From the NCBI GenBank assembly GCA_028714935.1, contig JAQTLJ010000080.1:1-5996 (forward strand): 5,996 nt of DNA. The letters run 5' to 3'. This stretch comes from Candidatus Margulisiibacteriota bacterium (GTDB lineage Bacteria > Margulisbacteria > WOR-1 > O2-12-FULL-45-9). The translations under genes and the position numbers were made by a program. Positions 5,685-5,996 of the stretch are shown piece after piece. Position 1 is the stretch's first letter, and every line of letters starts with the position of its first letter. The notes beneath the pieces were generated by a model. That model did no database searches. It was not told where the DNA came from and saw nothing but the letters and a program-made list of their open reading frames with translations.

Positions 5685-5996
5685 ATGATCATTGCTATTG
5701 ACCCTGGTCGGGAAAAATGCGGACTGGCTGTTCTGGATAAAGAAGGCAGGGTGTTGGAAAGAAAGATCCTGCCGCGCAAGGAAGCGGTTCCTGCTCTGCC
5801 GGCCTATATTGCCAAATACGGCTTGTCCACGCTGGTCGTGGGCAAAGGCTCTTTCGGGAAAGAGCTCGAAAAAGAGATCCTTAAATCCGATCTGAGCGCC
5901 AACGTTATTTTTGTTTCGGAAAAATACTCCACCCTCGAAGCACGCAAGCTTTACTGGCAGGAAAATAAGCCCAAAGGCTTGTGGCAGCTGGTCCCA
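5685..5996 (+). CDS. RuvC-like / YqgF-type nuclease-fold protein, N-terminal part (3' end outside window)
   Basis: The first 104 residues of a RuvC/RNase H-fold protein of the YqgF-like group. Family members include the pre-16S rRNA processing nuclease and Holliday-junction resolvases; which activity applies here cannot be told. The first strand MIIAIDPGREKCGLAVLD carries the catalytic aspartate (D6) and the DxG...GLA motif. STLVVGKGSFGKEL (48-61) occupies the place of the family's second strand and GNGT-like loop. VSEKYSTLEARKLYW (77-91) matches the D-E-x-x-[ST]-[ST]...AR..YW motif with the catalytic glutamate kept (E79). The third acidic residue should lie beyond the window. The start is fixed because the first strand begins immediately at the ATG, and no other in-frame start precedes the DPG motif. 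No Shine-Dalgarno sequence is visible; a strong -10 box ends only 8 bases upstream. Confidence 0.85.
   Translation, partial: MIIAIDPGREKCGLAVLDKEGRVLERKILPRKEAVPALPAYIAKYGLSTLVVGKGSFGKELEKEILKSDLSANVIFVSEKYSTLEARKLYWQENKPKGLWQLVP

Noticed and set aside
5692..5895. Short frame overlapping the start of the RuvC-like gene
   Set aside because: The overlapping frame from 5685 gives the recognisable RuvC-fold motifs and runs to the window end.

Overview
The window reads as a Gram-negative-type (diderm) bacterium. It carries the end of a lipopolysaccharide-export permease (LptF/LptG family), an outer-membrane-type beta-barrel, and S-layer-homology (SLH) domains that in diderms bind cell-wall polymers in the periplasm. 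A DUF3084 protein and a RuvC-like (YqgF-type) nuclease of the kind I associate with Cyanobacteria and their relatives point to a cyanobacterium-related lineage. My best guess is a candidate phylum such as Margulisbacteria/Saganbacteria (WOR-1), but this is inference from gene content only.

Layout. Bases 1-434 (+) hold the C-terminal part of the LptF/LptG permease. It is followed with no gap by a complete DUF3084 membrane/coiled-coil protein (435-1469, +). Tail to tail with it, only 2 bases away, is a two-gene minus-strand unit. That unit starts near 5606 with a 586-residue PorV/PorQ-like beta-barrel fused to an Ig-like domain and three C-terminal SLH domains (3846-5606, -). One base later comes a 790-residue secreted multidomain protein with about eight propeller-like repeats, two beta-sandwich domains and a FlgD-Ig / type IX-like C-terminal domain (1472-3844, -). 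A 78-base divergent promoter region separates the unit from the start of the RuvC-like gene (5685-5996, +, cut by the window end). The window is almost wholly coding. I see no RNA gene, CRISPR array, insertion sequence or phage element.

How the genes may work together. The minus-strand pair is the most interesting part. An outer-membrane barrel resembling the type IX shuttle protein PorV, but carrying its own peptidoglycan/cell-wall anchor, appears to be co-translated with a large exported protein whose C-terminal domain resembles type IX sorting domains. This suggests a cell-surface attachment or secretion pair in which the barrel is tethered to the wall and its partner is displayed or exported. 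The pair sits between an LptF/G-DUF3084 unit and a RuvC-like gene that may be neighbours in related genomes, so it may be a lineage-specific insertion.
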